Below, piece by piece: positions 36,037 to 44,792 of a stretch of 64,000 nucleotides of DNA. Both the position numbers and the translations under genes were made by a program. Position 1 is the first letter of the stretch; each line of letters starts with the position of its first letter. Location: assembly GCA_965221075.1 (NCBI GenBank), contig OZ244865.1:1674001-1738000 (forward strand). Reading direction: 5' to 3'. The notes below the pieces were generated by a model that was not told the origin of the DNA, made no database searches, and was given only the letters and a program-made list of their open reading frames with translations. Source of the DNA: UBA2970 sp965221075 (GTDB taxonomy: Bacteria > Verrucomicrobiota > Verrucomicrobiia > Limisphaerales > AAA164-E04).

Positions 36037-36556
36037 CCTGCCCGGCTCCGGTTGCGCCGGATGTCGTCTCGTTTCCTGGCTCGGGAGCGAATTGGGCGGA
36101 AACTCCGATGCGCCGGCTGGACAGCAGCGTTTCTGTGCCAGCGGATACCCGGGCGGCTATCAGCGATTGCTAACACCGGCTTGGCGCGTTTTGCCGACTG
36201 CTGATCCTCGAAAAGGCGGTCGGAGGCTTCCGGCTTTTCGGCACCGGGAGGCTGCCGCTGAATAAAGCCGCCTGGCGCCTCCCCTTGTCCTTCAACGCCG
36301 CGCATCGGGATAGTCCGGTCTGGAACCGGCAGCTTTCCGCGGCTGGAGCAGAATGCGGGGCGAATGGCGGGTCAGTCTGAGCATCCTGGATCTCAGCTTC
36401 TGGCGGATGATAGGGCGACAGCCGGAAGATCCTGGCCAGGCCGTCGCCCGAGCCGTCACGGCGGCTGGATGGATCAGGCGCCGATGCCGACAAGGCCGAG
36501 TCGGTGGGAACTCCTGGCAGTCGTGAGGCAGGATGGGGCGGCGCCGCTGCAGGCGC
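36037..36556 (+). other. Spacer after tRNA, no supported gene
   Basis: About 520 bp with no convincing coding frame. At its right edge GGCGCC-(6 nt)-GGCGCC (36540-36557) forms a perfect hairpin overlapping the stop of the convergent pterin dehydratase gene; it could act as a terminator for that gene. No integrase or attachment-site duplicate of the tRNA 3' end was seen nearby. Confidence 0.45.
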
Positions 36557-36847
36557 CTAGCTCGCAGTCCTGGATTCCTTGTCCAGGACACGGGCCAGCT
36601 GGAAGTCCTTGGCGGTCAGCCCTCCCTGATCGTGGGTGGTGAGCAGGAGCCGCACCTTGTTCCACCGGATGTCGATGTCCGGGTGGTGGTTGGCCTCTTC
36701 GGCCGGGGCCACTATCCGGTCGACGAATCCGACGGCCTCGACGAAGCCCTTGAAGGAGAACACGCGGACGATCGCCGCTTCCCTGTGTTCCCATCCGGGA
36801 AGCTGTTCCAGTTGCTGAGAGATCTCTTCGGGGGACAGCAAGCTCAT
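36557..36847 (-). CDS. 4a-hydroxytetrahydrobiopterin dehydratase (PCD/DcoH)
   Basis: 96 residues, the standard length. LLSPEEISQQLEQLPGWEHR at the start, then the active-site signature EEANHHPDIDIRWNKVRLLL and TTHDQGGLTAKDFQLA, with the conserved His pair, Trp and Asp. The enzyme dehydrates 4a-hydroxy-tetrahydropterin to recycle pterin cofactors; no aromatic amino acid hydroxylase is encoded here, so its physiological partner is open (molybdopterin-related roles have been proposed for some homologues). Its ATG overlaps the mnmA stop as ATGA, so translation is coupled. Confidence 0.93.
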   Translation of the reverse strand: MSLLSPEEISQQLEQLPGWEHREAAIVRVFSFKGFVEAVGFVDRIVAPAEEANHHPDIDIRWNKVRLLLTTHDQGGLTAKDFQLARVLDKESRTAS

Positions 36848-37944
36848 GGCGCGATGGTTCGTTCCCGGGTGATCCAGCCACCTCCTAGGACCAGATCGTC
36901 CTGGTAGAGCACGCAGGCCTGGCCGGGAGTCACAGCCCTCTGCGCGTCGTCGAGCACCACCGTGGCCTTCTGGCCGGAACGGGGATGGACGGTGGCCCAG
37001 GCGCCCGGATGGTTGTAGCGGATCCTGGCCAGGGCCCGGAAGGGCTCGCTGGGCGCGTCGGAAGCGATCCAGTTGCAGCGGTCGATGCCGAATCTGGTCT
37101 GGTCCAGCTGTTCCGCGGATCCTACCACCACCCGGTTGGTCTCGGGCTCCAGCCGCAGCACATAGAGGGGGAGGGGAGAGGACAGTCCCAGGCCCTTGCG
37201 CTGGCCCACGGTGAAGAATTCGATCCCGTCATGGCCTCCCAGCACTGTCCCGTCGGAGTCGACGATCTCGCCCCGATGGGGCTCCACCATGCGGGTCTTG
37301 GTCAGGAATGCCTTGTAGTCTTTGTCGGGCACGAAGCAGATCTCCATGCTCTCCTCCTTGTCGGCGGTGCGCAGCTCCCGTTCGCGGGCCACCTTCCGGC
37401 TCTCCGTCTTGGTCAGGTGCCCCAGGGGCATGACCATGTGCCTGAGCTGATCCTGATCCAGGGAGAAGAGGAAGTAGCTCTGGTCCTTGTCCGGATCCAG
37501 GCCCTGTCGCAGCAGGACGCGATCGGCCTTTTCGGAGGGCTCGATCCGGGCGTAGTGGCCGGTGGCCACCCTATGCGCGCCCAGTCGGCGGGCATGCCGG
37601 ATCAGCGAGCCGAACTTGAGCTTCTGGTTGCACATGATGCAGGGGTTGGGGGTGCGCCCGGCCCGGTACTCTTCGGCGAAGTAGCCGATGACCTGCTTCT
37701 GGAAGCCGTCCGCCTCGTCGATCAGGTAGAAGGGGATGCCGAGGCGGTCGGAGACGCTGCGGGCATCCATCACAGCCTGGGGGCCGCAGCACTTGTCCTC
37801 GGCCCGGGAGATGCAGTCCTGGGGCCACAGCTTGAGGGTGATGCCGATCACCTCGTAGCCTTGCTGCTGCAGAAGGGCGGCTGCGGCCGAGGAATCCACT
37901 CCGCCGCTCATGCCGACTACGATTCTTTCCCCCCCGCTGGTCAC
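36844..37944 (-). CDS. mnmA: tRNA-specific 2-thiouridylase MnmA
   Basis: 366 residues from GTG 37944. The PP-loop is IVVGMSGGVDSSAAAALLQQ; the first catalytic Cys is in RTPNPCIMCNQKLKFGSLI and the second in SMEICFVPDKDYKAFL. LGAHRVATGHYARI and FTVGQRKGLG are also diagnostic. MnmA adds sulfur to U34 of tRNA-Lys, -Glu and -Gln, receiving it from a persulfide relay. It ends in an ATGA overlap with the pterin dehydratase gene. About 60 bp separate it from rnhC upstream on the same strand. Confidence 0.96.
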   Translation of the reverse strand: MTSGGERIVVGMSGGVDSSAAAALLQQQGYEVIGITLKLWPQDCISRAEDKCCGPQAVMDARSVSDRLGIPFYLIDEADGFQKQVIGYFAEEYRAGRTPNPCIMCNQKLKFGSLIRHARRLGAHRVATGHYARIEPSEKADRVLLRQGLDPDKDQSYFLFSLDQDQLRHMVMPLGHLTKTESRKVARERELRTADKEESMEICFVPDKDYKAFLTKTRMVEPHRGEIVDSDGTVLGGHDGIEFFTVGQRKGLGLSSPLPLYVLRLEPETNRVVVGSAEQLDQTRFGIDRCNWIASDAPSEPFRALARIRYNHPGAWATVHPRSGQKATVVLDDAQRAVTPGQACVLYQDDLVLGGGWITRERTIAP

Positions 37945-38003
37945 TGAGCTCCGGCGCGGAGTCTAGGAAGGGGCAGGAAACCTGTAAAGGAGGAGGCGTC
38001 CAT

Positions 38004-38954
38004 TCAACGGGATCCGGGACCGTCGACCACCCTGGAAAGATTCGCGAAGTGGACCTTGGCCACGCCGGAAAGGCGTTCGGCGCCGTACCGCTCCACGAAC
38101 TCCCTTCCGGCTCGATCAACGGCCTTGGAGGCACCCTTGGGGAAGGCGATCCGGTGCTTGTCCCCGAGGCGGGCAAGCCGGTGTACGAAGTCGTCCCTTG
38201 CAAGAATCGACGCGGCGGCCACGGCCATGTCCGATTCGGCCTTGTGGCGCTGGACCAGCTTCAGGCCGCGCCCCTTCTCCATCAGGGCCTTCTGCACCCT
38301 GGACTTGTCTCTTGAAAACTGATCCACCACTGCCATCAGGGGAGCGGGATCCATTTCCGGGCGCTCGTCCATCAGGTTTTCTATGGCTCGGGCGTGTCCC
38401 CAGGCGAGAATGCGGTTGACGTTCCCCATCGCCGCATGGAGGTCGTTGTAGCGCTGGTTGGAGAGGACTACCCGGGTGAAGAACAGCCCGGGAGTGGAGC
38501 GGATTCTTCTGGCAATCCTGGAGATCCTTTCATCGGACTTGATCTGCTTGGAGTCCTGCACGCCGGCCTGCTGCAGATGCTGGACCACGGCGCTGTTGAC
38601 ATACACCGCGGCGATGCACAGCGGACCGAAGAAGTCGCCCTTGCCGCTTTCGTCCACTCCCAGCCGGGGAGCGAGGGAATCGGGATCGTGCACTTCCTGG
38701 TAGCCCAGCCTCGCCTCCTTGAGCACCTCCGGCTCGAGCAGGAAGAGAATGAATTCACGTGTGCCCTTGCCCTGGATCAGCAGCTTTCCGCTCTGGTAGA
38801 GGGTAGCCGTGGTCCTCTCCTTTCGGGCCTGGAAGCGGCTGTGGGGTTTGGATTGAAGCTCCCATCCCCTCTCCTCGAGCAGGGCCCGAAGCCGATCTCC
38901 CTGCTTCTCGGTCAGCAGGCAAGAATGGGAGGCGATGGCGGGATGTTCATCCAT
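38004..38954 (-). CDS. rnhC: Ribonuclease HIII
   Basis: 316 residues. The N-terminal domain (about 1-90; RFQARKERTTATLYQSGKLL, IQGKGTREFILFLLEPEVLK) is the TBP-like substrate-binding domain that distinguishes HIII from HII. The catalytic domain begins RLGVDESGKGDFFGPLCIAA with the Asp-Glu-Ser-Gly-Lys-Gly motif, then VQDSKQIKSDERI and KAESDMAVAAASILARDDFV. It cleaves RNA in RNA-DNA hybrids. RNase HIII is restricted to a few groups (Firmicutes, Chlamydiae, Aquificae and some relatives), useful for taxonomy. Confidence 0.95.
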   Translation of the reverse strand: MDEHPAIASHSCLLTEKQGDRLRALLEERGWELQSKPHSRFQARKERTTATLYQSGKLLIQGKGTREFILFLLEPEVLKEARLGYQEVHDPDSLAPRLGVDESGKGDFFGPLCIAAVYVNSAVVQHLQQAGVQDSKQIKSDERISRIARRIRSTPGLFFTRVVLSNQRYNDLHAAMGNVNRILAWGHARAIENLMDERPEMDPAPLMAVVDQFSRDKSRVQKALMEKGRGLKLVQRHKAESDMAVAAASILARDDFVHRLARLGDKHRIAFPKGASKAVDRAGREFVERYGAERLSGVAKVHFANLSRVVDGPGSR

Positions 38955-39096
38955 GCCGGAGTCCTGTAGTGAACTGGATCCTGGGGATCCTCCTGCATCG
39001 GCTGCAGCGCATGATGCAAAGCGGATTCCCTTCCTGGGCGCTTCCGTAGAAGTAGCGGGGGCGGCCTGGGCCTATTGAACAGATTGAGAGCAGGGC

Positions 39097-39138
39097 CAAG
39101 GATTGTTTTCGAGTTGCTCGATCGCCCTCGAATCCTTG
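39097..39138. other. Bulged 12-bp hairpin
   Basis: CAAGGATT (39097-39104) and CGAG (39110-39113) pair with CTCG (39127-39130) and AATCCTTG (39131-39138), a perfect 12-bp stem with one 5-nt bulge (GTTTT). Possible structured RNA, attenuator or protein-binding site. Confidence 0.45.
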
Positions 39139-39154
39139 CTGCATCGTTCCTCTT

Positions 39155-39173
39155 CTTGACTGGCGTAGTCAAG
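39155..39173. other. Perfect 7-bp inverted repeat
   Basis: CTTGACT-GGCGT-AGTCAAG. It lies 16 nt after the preceding bulged hairpin, so could be a second RNA stem or an operator. Confidence 0.4.
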
Positions 39174-39231
39174 CCGATTGCCTCTTCTGATCGTCGTGCG
39201 GGACATGCGTTCAAGACACCCGGGAGCCGGC

Positions 39232-39273
39232 CATGGCAGCTCGGTTTCCGAGGCGCAGAATGGCTGCGCCATG
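39232..39273. other. Candidate three-way junction
   Basis: An outer CATGGC (39232-39237) pairs with GCCATG (39268-39273) and encloses two perfect hairpins: CTCGG-TTT-CCGAG (39240-39252) and GCGCAG-AATGG-CTGCGC (39253-39269; its last two bases compete with the outer stem). Compact for a chance fold but unproven. Confidence 0.4.
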
Positions 39274-39638
39274 AACCAGCCTGTTCTTCCTCCCCAGGCA
39301 GCCCAGTGGTGCAGGGGACCGCGCTGCTCCTGCAGAATAAGGGGCGAGTGTCCTCGGGACTTTGCTTGGCGCTGAGGCTGCGTCATTCCCAGGAACGACC
39401 AGGCCGATGCGTGGAGCGGCTCGGTCAATGAAGGACCAGTTGCATGATGCCGTAGGCAGGATCCACCCTTAGGACTGATCCGAAAGGCCTTCTTCCGCAT
39501 CGTCGGAACGCTCGGTTGCGCAAGCCCGAAACCTGGGCCGCACGGACCGCACGGCATTCCATGGAACCAGGTTCCCGATGGATCGCAGAGCTTTCCTGTA
39601 GGCGACCAGGGGTGAGAGGATGGGCCGAGCTTCGGGAC

Positions 39639-40757
39639 ATGGCGGAGAATCGTTCTCAAATCACCGCAGCGCTGCTTCTGGACTGGTTCGCGGGCAACGC
39701 CAGGAGCCTGCCCTGGAGAAGCTGCGCCGATCCCTACGCCGTCTGGATCTCGGAGATCATGCTGCAGCAGACGCGCTCTGCCACGGTGATCCCCTACTTC
39801 GAGCGCTGGATGGAGGCCATGCCGGATCTCGATAGCTTGGCCAGGGCGGATCTGTCCCGCCTGCACAAGCTGTGGGAGGGGCTGGGCTACTACACACGCG
39901 TGCGCAACCTGCAGAAGGCTGCCCAGAGGATCCGGCTGGACTTCGGCGGGAAGTTCCCGAGCTGCTACGAGGACATCCTTTCTCTGCCAGGTGTGGGGCG
40001 CTACACGGCGGGAGCCATCGCGAGCATCGCCCTGGGCCAGGCCCTGCCCGCCCTGGACGGCAACGGGATGCGGGTTCTAAGCCGTCTTCATGGCGTCCGG
40101 GGATGCATCCGGCAGCCCTCGGTGGAACGCCTTCTCTGGGAGCACGCTGGTGCGCTGGTGCAGGCGGCTGCCCAGGTAGGCGCCGCCCGGGCCGGCAATC
40201 CCTGCGGCGACCTCAACCAGTCGATCATCGAGCTGGGCGCGACGGTGTGCCTGCCTCGCCGGCCCGATTGCCGGCGCTGTCCCCTCGAGAGGGACTGCCG
40301 CGCCCGAAAGGAGGGACTGACGCGGAGCATACCCGACCGGGGCAGGCCTCCACAGATCCGCCGCAGGAGCGCGGTGGCGATAGTCCTTAGGCATGAGGAT
40401 CGCTGTCTCATCGGCCAGCGCAGGGCGGGCGGCATCAACGGACTGCTCTGGGAGTTTCCCCAGCGTGAGACCGGGGAGGAGGATCCCCAGGGTCTTCTCT
40501 GGCTGCGGGACGACTGGCGTCTGGAACGGGAGAATCTTTGCTACTGGGGGGAGATCCGTCATTCCATAACAACCAGCCGGATCCGGTTGAGCGTCTACGC
40601 GGCCTGGCTCGGTCTCGAGGGCCTGGTGGAGCAGAGCGGGTACAGGTGGGTGGGGACGGATCAGCTGGGAGACTACGCCTTCACCGGAGCCCATCGCAGA
40701 ATCGTCCGATGGATCAGGCTAGGAAAGGTGATTGCGCCCGGCAAGCTGCGGCGCTAG
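39639..40757 (+). CDS. mutY: A/G-specific adenine glycosylase MutY
   Basis: 372 residues from ATG 39639. Catalytic Glu39 is in VWISEIMLQQTRSATV, the helix-hairpin-helix in LSLPGVGRYTAGAIASIALG, and Asp140 in ALDGNGMRVLSRL. The [4Fe-4S] site is C204-x6-C211-x2-C214-x5-C220, exact for the family. The C-terminal NUDIX-like domain, which recognises 8-oxoG, reads AIVLRHEDRCLIGQRRAGGI and LLWEFPQRETGEE. It removes adenine mispaired with 8-oxoguanine. An upstream in-frame ATG would add residues without similarity. It ends 17 nt before the protease gene and may be first in that operon. Confidence 0.95.
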   Translation: MAENRSQITAALLLDWFAGNARSLPWRSCADPYAVWISEIMLQQTRSATVIPYFERWMEAMPDLDSLARADLSRLHKLWEGLGYYTRVRNLQKAAQRIRLDFGGKFPSCYEDILSLPGVGRYTAGAIASIALGQALPALDGNGMRVLSRLHGVRGCIRQPSVERLLWEHAGALVQAAAQVGAARAGNPCGDLNQSIIELGATVCLPRRPDCRRCPLERDCRARKEGLTRSIPDRGRPPQIRRRSAVAIVLRHEDRCLIGQRRAGGINGLLWEFPQRETGEEDPQGLLWLRDDWRLERENLCYWGEIRHSITTSRIRLSVYAAWLGLEGLVEQSGYRWVGTDQLGDYAFTGAHRRIVRWIRLGKVIAPGKLRR

Positions 40758-40774
40758 CCTTCCCTCTCCACAGG

Positions 40775-41605
40775 ATGCACCGATTGAACTGGAGTCGGAT
40801 CTTCGTCTGGTCGTGCATACTGCTTCTGATGACCCTCCTCTTTTTTCCGGGTCTCAAGCAGACTGTCCTGGAATGGCAGGCGAGGGTGCTGACCGCCTCG
40901 GGCCGGTCCATGGTCCGGAGCACCCCCAAGGATCCGCAGGACCTGCTCGACATCCAGCTTCGGATCCAGCGGATCCTTCCCCGATGCCAGAAGGCGGTGG
41001 TCGGGATCAATGGAGTGGGCAGCGGGGTGATTGTCTCCCGCCGGGGATGGATACTGACCGCTTCCCATGTTCTGGCCCCCGAGGATCAGCGGAGAACGCC
41101 TAGAAGGGGCATGGACGTCGAGATCCGGCTCCACAGCGGGCAGAAGATCTTCGGGAAGGTCCATGACGCCGATGCCAGGAACGATATTGCGCTGGTGCGG
41201 TTCCGTCCCGAGTCTGCCGATGCAGCCCTGGTGGCAGTTCCTCCCGGCGAGGCTTTCGAGACCAGCCAGTGGTGCCTGGCCCTGGGGCATCCGGGAGGAT
41301 TCGACTCCAAGCGCGGAAGCGTGCTGCGGCTTGGCCGCCTCATCCGCGTCAACCCTGTCCAGCTGCAGAGCGACTGCGCTCTCCTGGGTGGCGATTCGGG
41401 AGGACCGCTCTTCGATCTGCAAGGGAGGGTGATCGGCATCCACAGCAAGATCTCCACCGCTCTGGAGAGCAACTTCCATGTGCCGGTGGCGAGCATGGTC
41501 CAGAGGTGGCCCTTCCTGCCCTTCGAGAGGCCTCCCCTGGAGATATCGCAGCTTCCGGAGCGCTCCGGCCGCCTGGCGCTGAATCGTGGGGAGGGGGCCT
41601 TCTGA
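40775..41605 (+). CDS. Membrane-anchored trypsin-like serine protease (HtrA-type)
   Basis: 276 residues from ATG 40775. A single N-terminal transmembrane helix (IFVWSCILLLMTLLFFPGL) anchors a periplasmic S1-type domain with an intact catalytic triad: His98 in GWILTASHVLAP, Asp137 in DARNDIALVRF and Ser208 in LLGGDSGGPLFDLQGRVIG. There is no PDZ domain on this polypeptide. The stop overlaps the start of the next gene (TGATG), which encodes a PDZ-bearing relative lacking the triad, suggesting the two act as a complex. Likely envelope protein quality control or regulated proteolysis. Confidence 0.9.
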   Translation: MHRLNWSRIFVWSCILLLMTLLFFPGLKQTVLEWQARVLTASGRSMVRSTPKDPQDLLDIQLRIQRILPRCQKAVVGINGVGSGVIVSRRGWILTASHVLAPEDQRRTPRRGMDVEIRLHSGQKIFGKVHDADARNDIALVRFRPESADAALVAVPPGEAFETSQWCLALGHPGGFDSKRGSVLRLGRLIRVNPVQLQSDCALLGGDSGGPLFDLQGRVIGIHSKISTALESNFHVPVASMVQRWPFLPFERPPLEISQLPERSGRLALNRGEGAF

Positions 41606-42660
41606 TGATACCGGGGGAGACAGGACGGCTGGGCTTCTTCCATCTGGTGGCCCGTCCCGTTTACCTCTGGTACCTGGCCGGCGTGCTGCTGGGAGCCTGG
41701 GGCCAGCAGAATGCGAGCTATCTGCTGGATGAACACCTCCAGCCCAGCTATCAGACCAACGGGCCCCAGACTGTCGATGCCTTTCTTCCGGTTGCCGGGG
41801 ATATCCGGGAGCGCACCCTGGAGGTCCTCGGTCCAGGAGGCGAAGTTGTCGCCCTTGCCACTCCGCTTCCCGACTCGGAGCATGCGGTGACCAAGCTGAG
41901 CGAGGTGGCCGGCAAGGGAGAAATCGAGCTGCGCATCGGTTCCCTGGGCGCCTTTCCCACCCGGATCCTGGGACGTGACGACGAGCAGGATCTGGCCCTG
42001 CTGACGCTCTCCCGGGATCTTCCCCCCCTTTCCCGCTGGCGCGCCCAGCCGAAGTCCCGGACTGGAGAGCTGGTCTGCGCTCCGGGGCAGGAGAGCCGTC
42101 TCTGGATGGGGGTGGTCAGCGCCCAGCAGCGCGAGATCAAGGGAACCGCGGCCCTCGGCGTGAGTCTGGGCAGCCCTCCCAACGGCATGCCATTCGGGGC
42201 CTATGTCCGGGAGGTCTTCCCCAATACTCCTGCGGACATGGGGGGCATACGCCCCGGAGATCATGTGATGCAGGTTGAGGACAAGGCGATAAGGGGAGCC
42301 AGGGACCTCGTCGAGATCATCCGCAGCTGTCGCCCCGGGCGCCAGGTCGCCATCGGAATCCTGCGCAGCGATCGCCGCATAGCTCTTGAGATACCGCTGG
42401 GAATGGACTCCATCTTCCACCGCCACTACCTCAACCCCGAGATCAATGGGGAGACCTCCGAGAGGCAGACCGGCTTCCCCGAGGCCATTCAGCACAACAT
42501 CCCTCTTTCGGCCCACCATATGGGAGGGCCACTGGTGGATCTGGGTGGCCGCGTCACCGGGGTCAACATCGCTCGAGTGGATCGGATCACCACCTTGGCC
42601 ATCCCGGCGGACAAGGTTCTCGCCTCGGCGAGAGCTATGCTGCGCCAGGTGGACCAATGA
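41605..42660 (+). CDS. HtrA-like pseudoprotease with a PDZ domain inserted in the protease fold
   Basis: 351 residues, starting in a TGATG overlap with the active protease. A hydrophobic N-terminal segment (residues 17-33) anchors or exports it. Residues about 60-180 resemble the first part of an HtrA domain (LEVLGPGGEVVALATPL; DEQDLALLTLSRDLPPLSRW; WMGVVSAQQREIKG). A PDZ domain follows (about 182-265; AYVREVFPNTPADMGGIRPG), and then the protease fold resumes with FPEAIQHNIPLSAHHMGGPL and VDLGGRVTGVNIARV...LAIPADKV. In the alignment the catalytic His position is Ser99 and the nucleophile position is Met306 (HMGGP instead of NSGGP); Asp129 remains. It should therefore be inactive and serve as substrate receptor or regulator. 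The stop overlaps the next gene as ATGA. Confidence 0.8.
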   Translation: MIPGETGRLGFFHLVARPVYLWYLAGVLLGAWGQQNASYLLDEHLQPSYQTNGPQTVDAFLPVAGDIRERTLEVLGPGGEVVALATPLPDSEHAVTKLSEVAGKGEIELRIGSLGAFPTRILGRDDEQDLALLTLSRDLPPLSRWRAQPKSRTGELVCAPGQESRLWMGVVSAQQREIKGTAALGVSLGSPPNGMPFGAYVREVFPNTPADMGGIRPGDHVMQVEDKAIRGARDLVEIIRSCRPGRQVAIGILRSDRRIALEIPLGMDSIFHRHYLNPEINGETSERQTGFPEAIQHNIPLSAHHMGGPLVDLGGRVTGVNIARVDRITTLAIPADKVLASARAMLRQVDQ

Positions 42661-43562
42661 ACCGGTTCCGAGGCTTCCACGCCGCCTGCCTGAGCCCGTT
42701 CGCTTCCGATCTCTCGATCGATCTCGAACCGCTGGGGGACTATGCCAGTCTCCTGAGCTCCGATGGGATCGATGGCGTCTTCGTTTGCGGGACCACCGGC
42801 GAGTGCCCCTCCCTAACCCTGGAGGAGAGGAAGGAGCTGGCCCAGGCCTGGGGGACGCATGCCCGGGCTCTGGGACTTGCCCTGATGGTCCACGTGGGAA
42901 GCGACTGCCTGGCCGACGCCCGGGACCTGGCGTGCCACGCCTCCCGGATCGGGGCCGACGGGGTGGCGGCGTGGGCTCCATCGGTCTTCAGTCCCCTTGA
43001 CGCTGGTTCCCTGGCTGACTTCCTGGGAGGGATCGCCAGCGCCGTGCCCGATCTGCCCTTCTTCTACTACCACATGCCCTTCATGACCGGCACCCGTGTA
43101 TCCGCAGCGGCGGTGATGGAGGAGGCCCGCAAGTCGATTCCCAACTTCCGGGGCGTCAAGTACGCCTCGCCCGATCTGGCCGAGTGGCACAGGTGCCGGC
43201 TCAGGAACGACGGCTCCCTCGACCTGCTATACGGGTGCGACGAGGCGCTGCTGGGCGCTCTGGGGCCAGGAGTGGACGGAATGGTGGGCAGCACCTGCAA
43301 CTTCATGTCATCGGCGTACCGGGCCATGGTTCGGGCATGGGAGCTGCCTCGCCTGGAATTGGCAAGGAGCCTTCAGGACAGGGCGTCCGAGCTGATCGAA
43401 GGCTTCAGCCCCTACGGTCCTCAGGCGGCTGCAAGAATCCTGTTGAGGCACAGGGGGCTGGATTTGGGCACAGTGCGCCCTCCGCTTCGCTGGCCTCCCG
43501 AGGAATGGCAGGAGCGGCTGGTGGAGGAGGCGAGAAGGCTGGGGATCTTCAACGGCGTATGA
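42657..43562 (+). CDS. Dihydrodipicolinate synthase/N-acetylneuraminate lyase family aldolase
   Basis: 301 residues of the class I aldolase (beta/alpha)8 family. GVFVCGTTGECPSLTLEERK is the conserved GTTGE loop, DLPFFYYHMPFMTGTRVSAA holds the Tyr pair in a 'YYH-P-TG' setting typical of sialic acid lyases, and NFRGVKYASPDLAEWHRC carries the Schiff-base Lys. GCDEALLGALGPGVDGMVGS is also family-typical. The pattern favours N-acetylneuraminate lyase or another 2-keto-3-deoxy acid lyase over true DapA. It overlaps both neighbours by 4 bases, in a run with an IMPase-like enzyme. Confidence 0.85.
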   Translation: MNRFRGFHAACLSPFASDLSIDLEPLGDYASLLSSDGIDGVFVCGTTGECPSLTLEERKELAQAWGTHARALGLALMVHVGSDCLADARDLACHASRIGADGVAAWAPSVFSPLDAGSLADFLGGIASAVPDLPFFYYHMPFMTGTRVSAAAVMEEARKSIPNFRGVKYASPDLAEWHRCRLRNDGSLDLLYGCDEALLGALGPGVDGMVGSTCNFMSSAYRAMVRAWELPRLELARSLQDRASELIEGFSPYGPQAAARILLRHRGLDLGTVRPPLRWPPEEWQERLVEEARRLGIFNGV

Positions 43563-44368
43563 AACAGGAAGTGGTCGAGAGCGCATCGTGGAGCGCCGAG
43601 GAGGCGGCCCGGGAGGCCGGGGCGTTGATGCTCGGGAAGCTCCACCTGGAGAAGCAGAGGAATCACGAGGAACGGCATGATATCAAGCTGGAGCTGGATG
43701 TGGAATGCCAGAACCGGATCGCCGCCAAGCTGCAGGCGGACTTTCCCGAGATCCCGGTGCTGGGCGAAGAGGGGATGATGGGCCGGGTGGAGGAAGAAGT
43801 GCGCTGGGTTGTGGATCCCATCGACGGAACGGTGAACTTCGCCTATGGCATTCCCCACGCCTGCGTCTCGATCGCTCTGCAGATCCGGGACGCCTGCTCC
43901 CTGGACGGATACAGGACCCGGCTGGGGGTGATCTACGATCCCTTCCTGAACGAGATGTGGTCAGCTGCCGAGCATGGGCCAGCCACCCTGAACGGGAGGG
44001 AGATCCTGGCGAGCCGGAGGGAGGCCCTGGAGGAGAGCATCATTGCCATCGGTTTCTCCAAGACCAGGCAGGCCATGGAGTCGATGCTGCCCGGCTTTAC
44101 CAGGCTGGTGCAGCGGGTTCGCAAGATCCGCATCTTCGGCTCCGCCGCTCTCTCCCTCGCCTGGGTGGCCGCCGGCCGCCTGGACGCCTTCGTGGAGGGC
44201 AGCGTCCACCTCTGGGACATCGCCGCCGGAGGGCTGATACTGGAGCGGGCCCGGGGGGAGTTCCACTGCCAGAAAGTCGGCGACAACCGCTACCGGATAA
44301 TCGCCAACAACGGACTCGTCCGCGGCCAGATCGAATCCCACCTCGCCCTGGACCCCAAGGGCGTGTGA
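43559..44368 (+). CDS. Inositol monophosphatase family enzyme
   Basis: 269 residues from the ATGA overlap. The metal-binding motifs are intact: IPVLGEEG, RWVVDPIDGTVNFAYGIPHA and HLWDIAAGGLILERA (W-D-x-A-A-G). Family members hydrolyse inositol phosphates, fructose-1,6-bisphosphate, 3'-phosphoadenosine 5'-phosphate or histidinol phosphate using Mg2+. Given the sulfotransferase and sulfatase content, a PAP phosphatase role is possible, but nothing in the sequence decides it. It is last in the operon; a 10-bp-stem hairpin follows 55 nt after the stop. Confidence 0.9.
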   Translation: MKQEVVESASWSAEEAAREAGALMLGKLHLEKQRNHEERHDIKLELDVECQNRIAAKLQADFPEIPVLGEEGMMGRVEEEVRWVVDPIDGTVNFAYGIPHACVSIALQIRDACSLDGYRTRLGVIYDPFLNEMWSAAEHGPATLNGREILASRREALEESIIAIGFSKTRQAMESMLPGFTRLVQRVRKIRIFGSAALSLAWVAAGRLDAFVEGSVHLWDIAAGGLILERARGEFHCQKVGDNRYRIIANNGLVRGQIESHLALDPKGV

Positions 44369-44423
44369 CTTTCGCTCGACCGCCCCGGATTGCGGACAGG
44401 ACTCGCCGGCACAAGCATGGATT

Positions 44424-44452
44424 GGCAGAGAGCGCCGGAGCGGCTCTCTGCC
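44424..44452 (+). terminator. Perfect 10-bp hairpin after IMPase gene
   Basis: GGCAGAGAGC (44424-44433), a 9-nt loop and GCTCTCTGCC (44443-44452). It is the strongest simple stem in the window and lies just after the last gene of the operon. There is no T-run after it, so it may be a Rho-assisted or mRNA-protecting element. Confidence 0.55.
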
Positions 44453-44792
44453 GGGCCGGGGCCGGGGCTAGCGCACGTTGTCGTCCTGCCGCGCCAGGCG
44501 CTTTCTACGACCTCTCGCTCCCTGGCTTGGCCAGAGCGCAAGAGCCGCTGCGATTCCCCCTCTGCGATCTGGAGAAGCTCCGGAATCCAGGTCGGCAGAG
44601 GGCGCCTACAGGGTGGGGAGTCTCCGTGGATACGCTCGAGAGGAATCCCAGTCGAGCGGAATCTGGCGGTCTATTCCGCCCTGAACTTCAATATGGCGGG
44701 TCCTTTTCGCCAGCGCTGCACGCAAGGGGACGTGGCAGCGACTGGGAGAGCGGGAATCGGCAGGAGCCCGAGGAGGGAGGAAACACTTTCTG
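44453..44792 (+). other. Spacer between convergent genes
   Basis: About 340 bp with no supported gene; only short shadow frames and weak inverted repeats are visible. Confidence 0.45.

Larger units (their letters stand above)
38955..39638 (+). other. Divergent 684-bp spacer between rnhC and mutY
   Basis: No supported gene. Its left half holds at least three good inverted repeats, listed separately, and it must include promoters for both divergent genes. The mutY frame is open through part of it (from 39516), but family similarity starts only at 39639. Confidence 0.5.
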
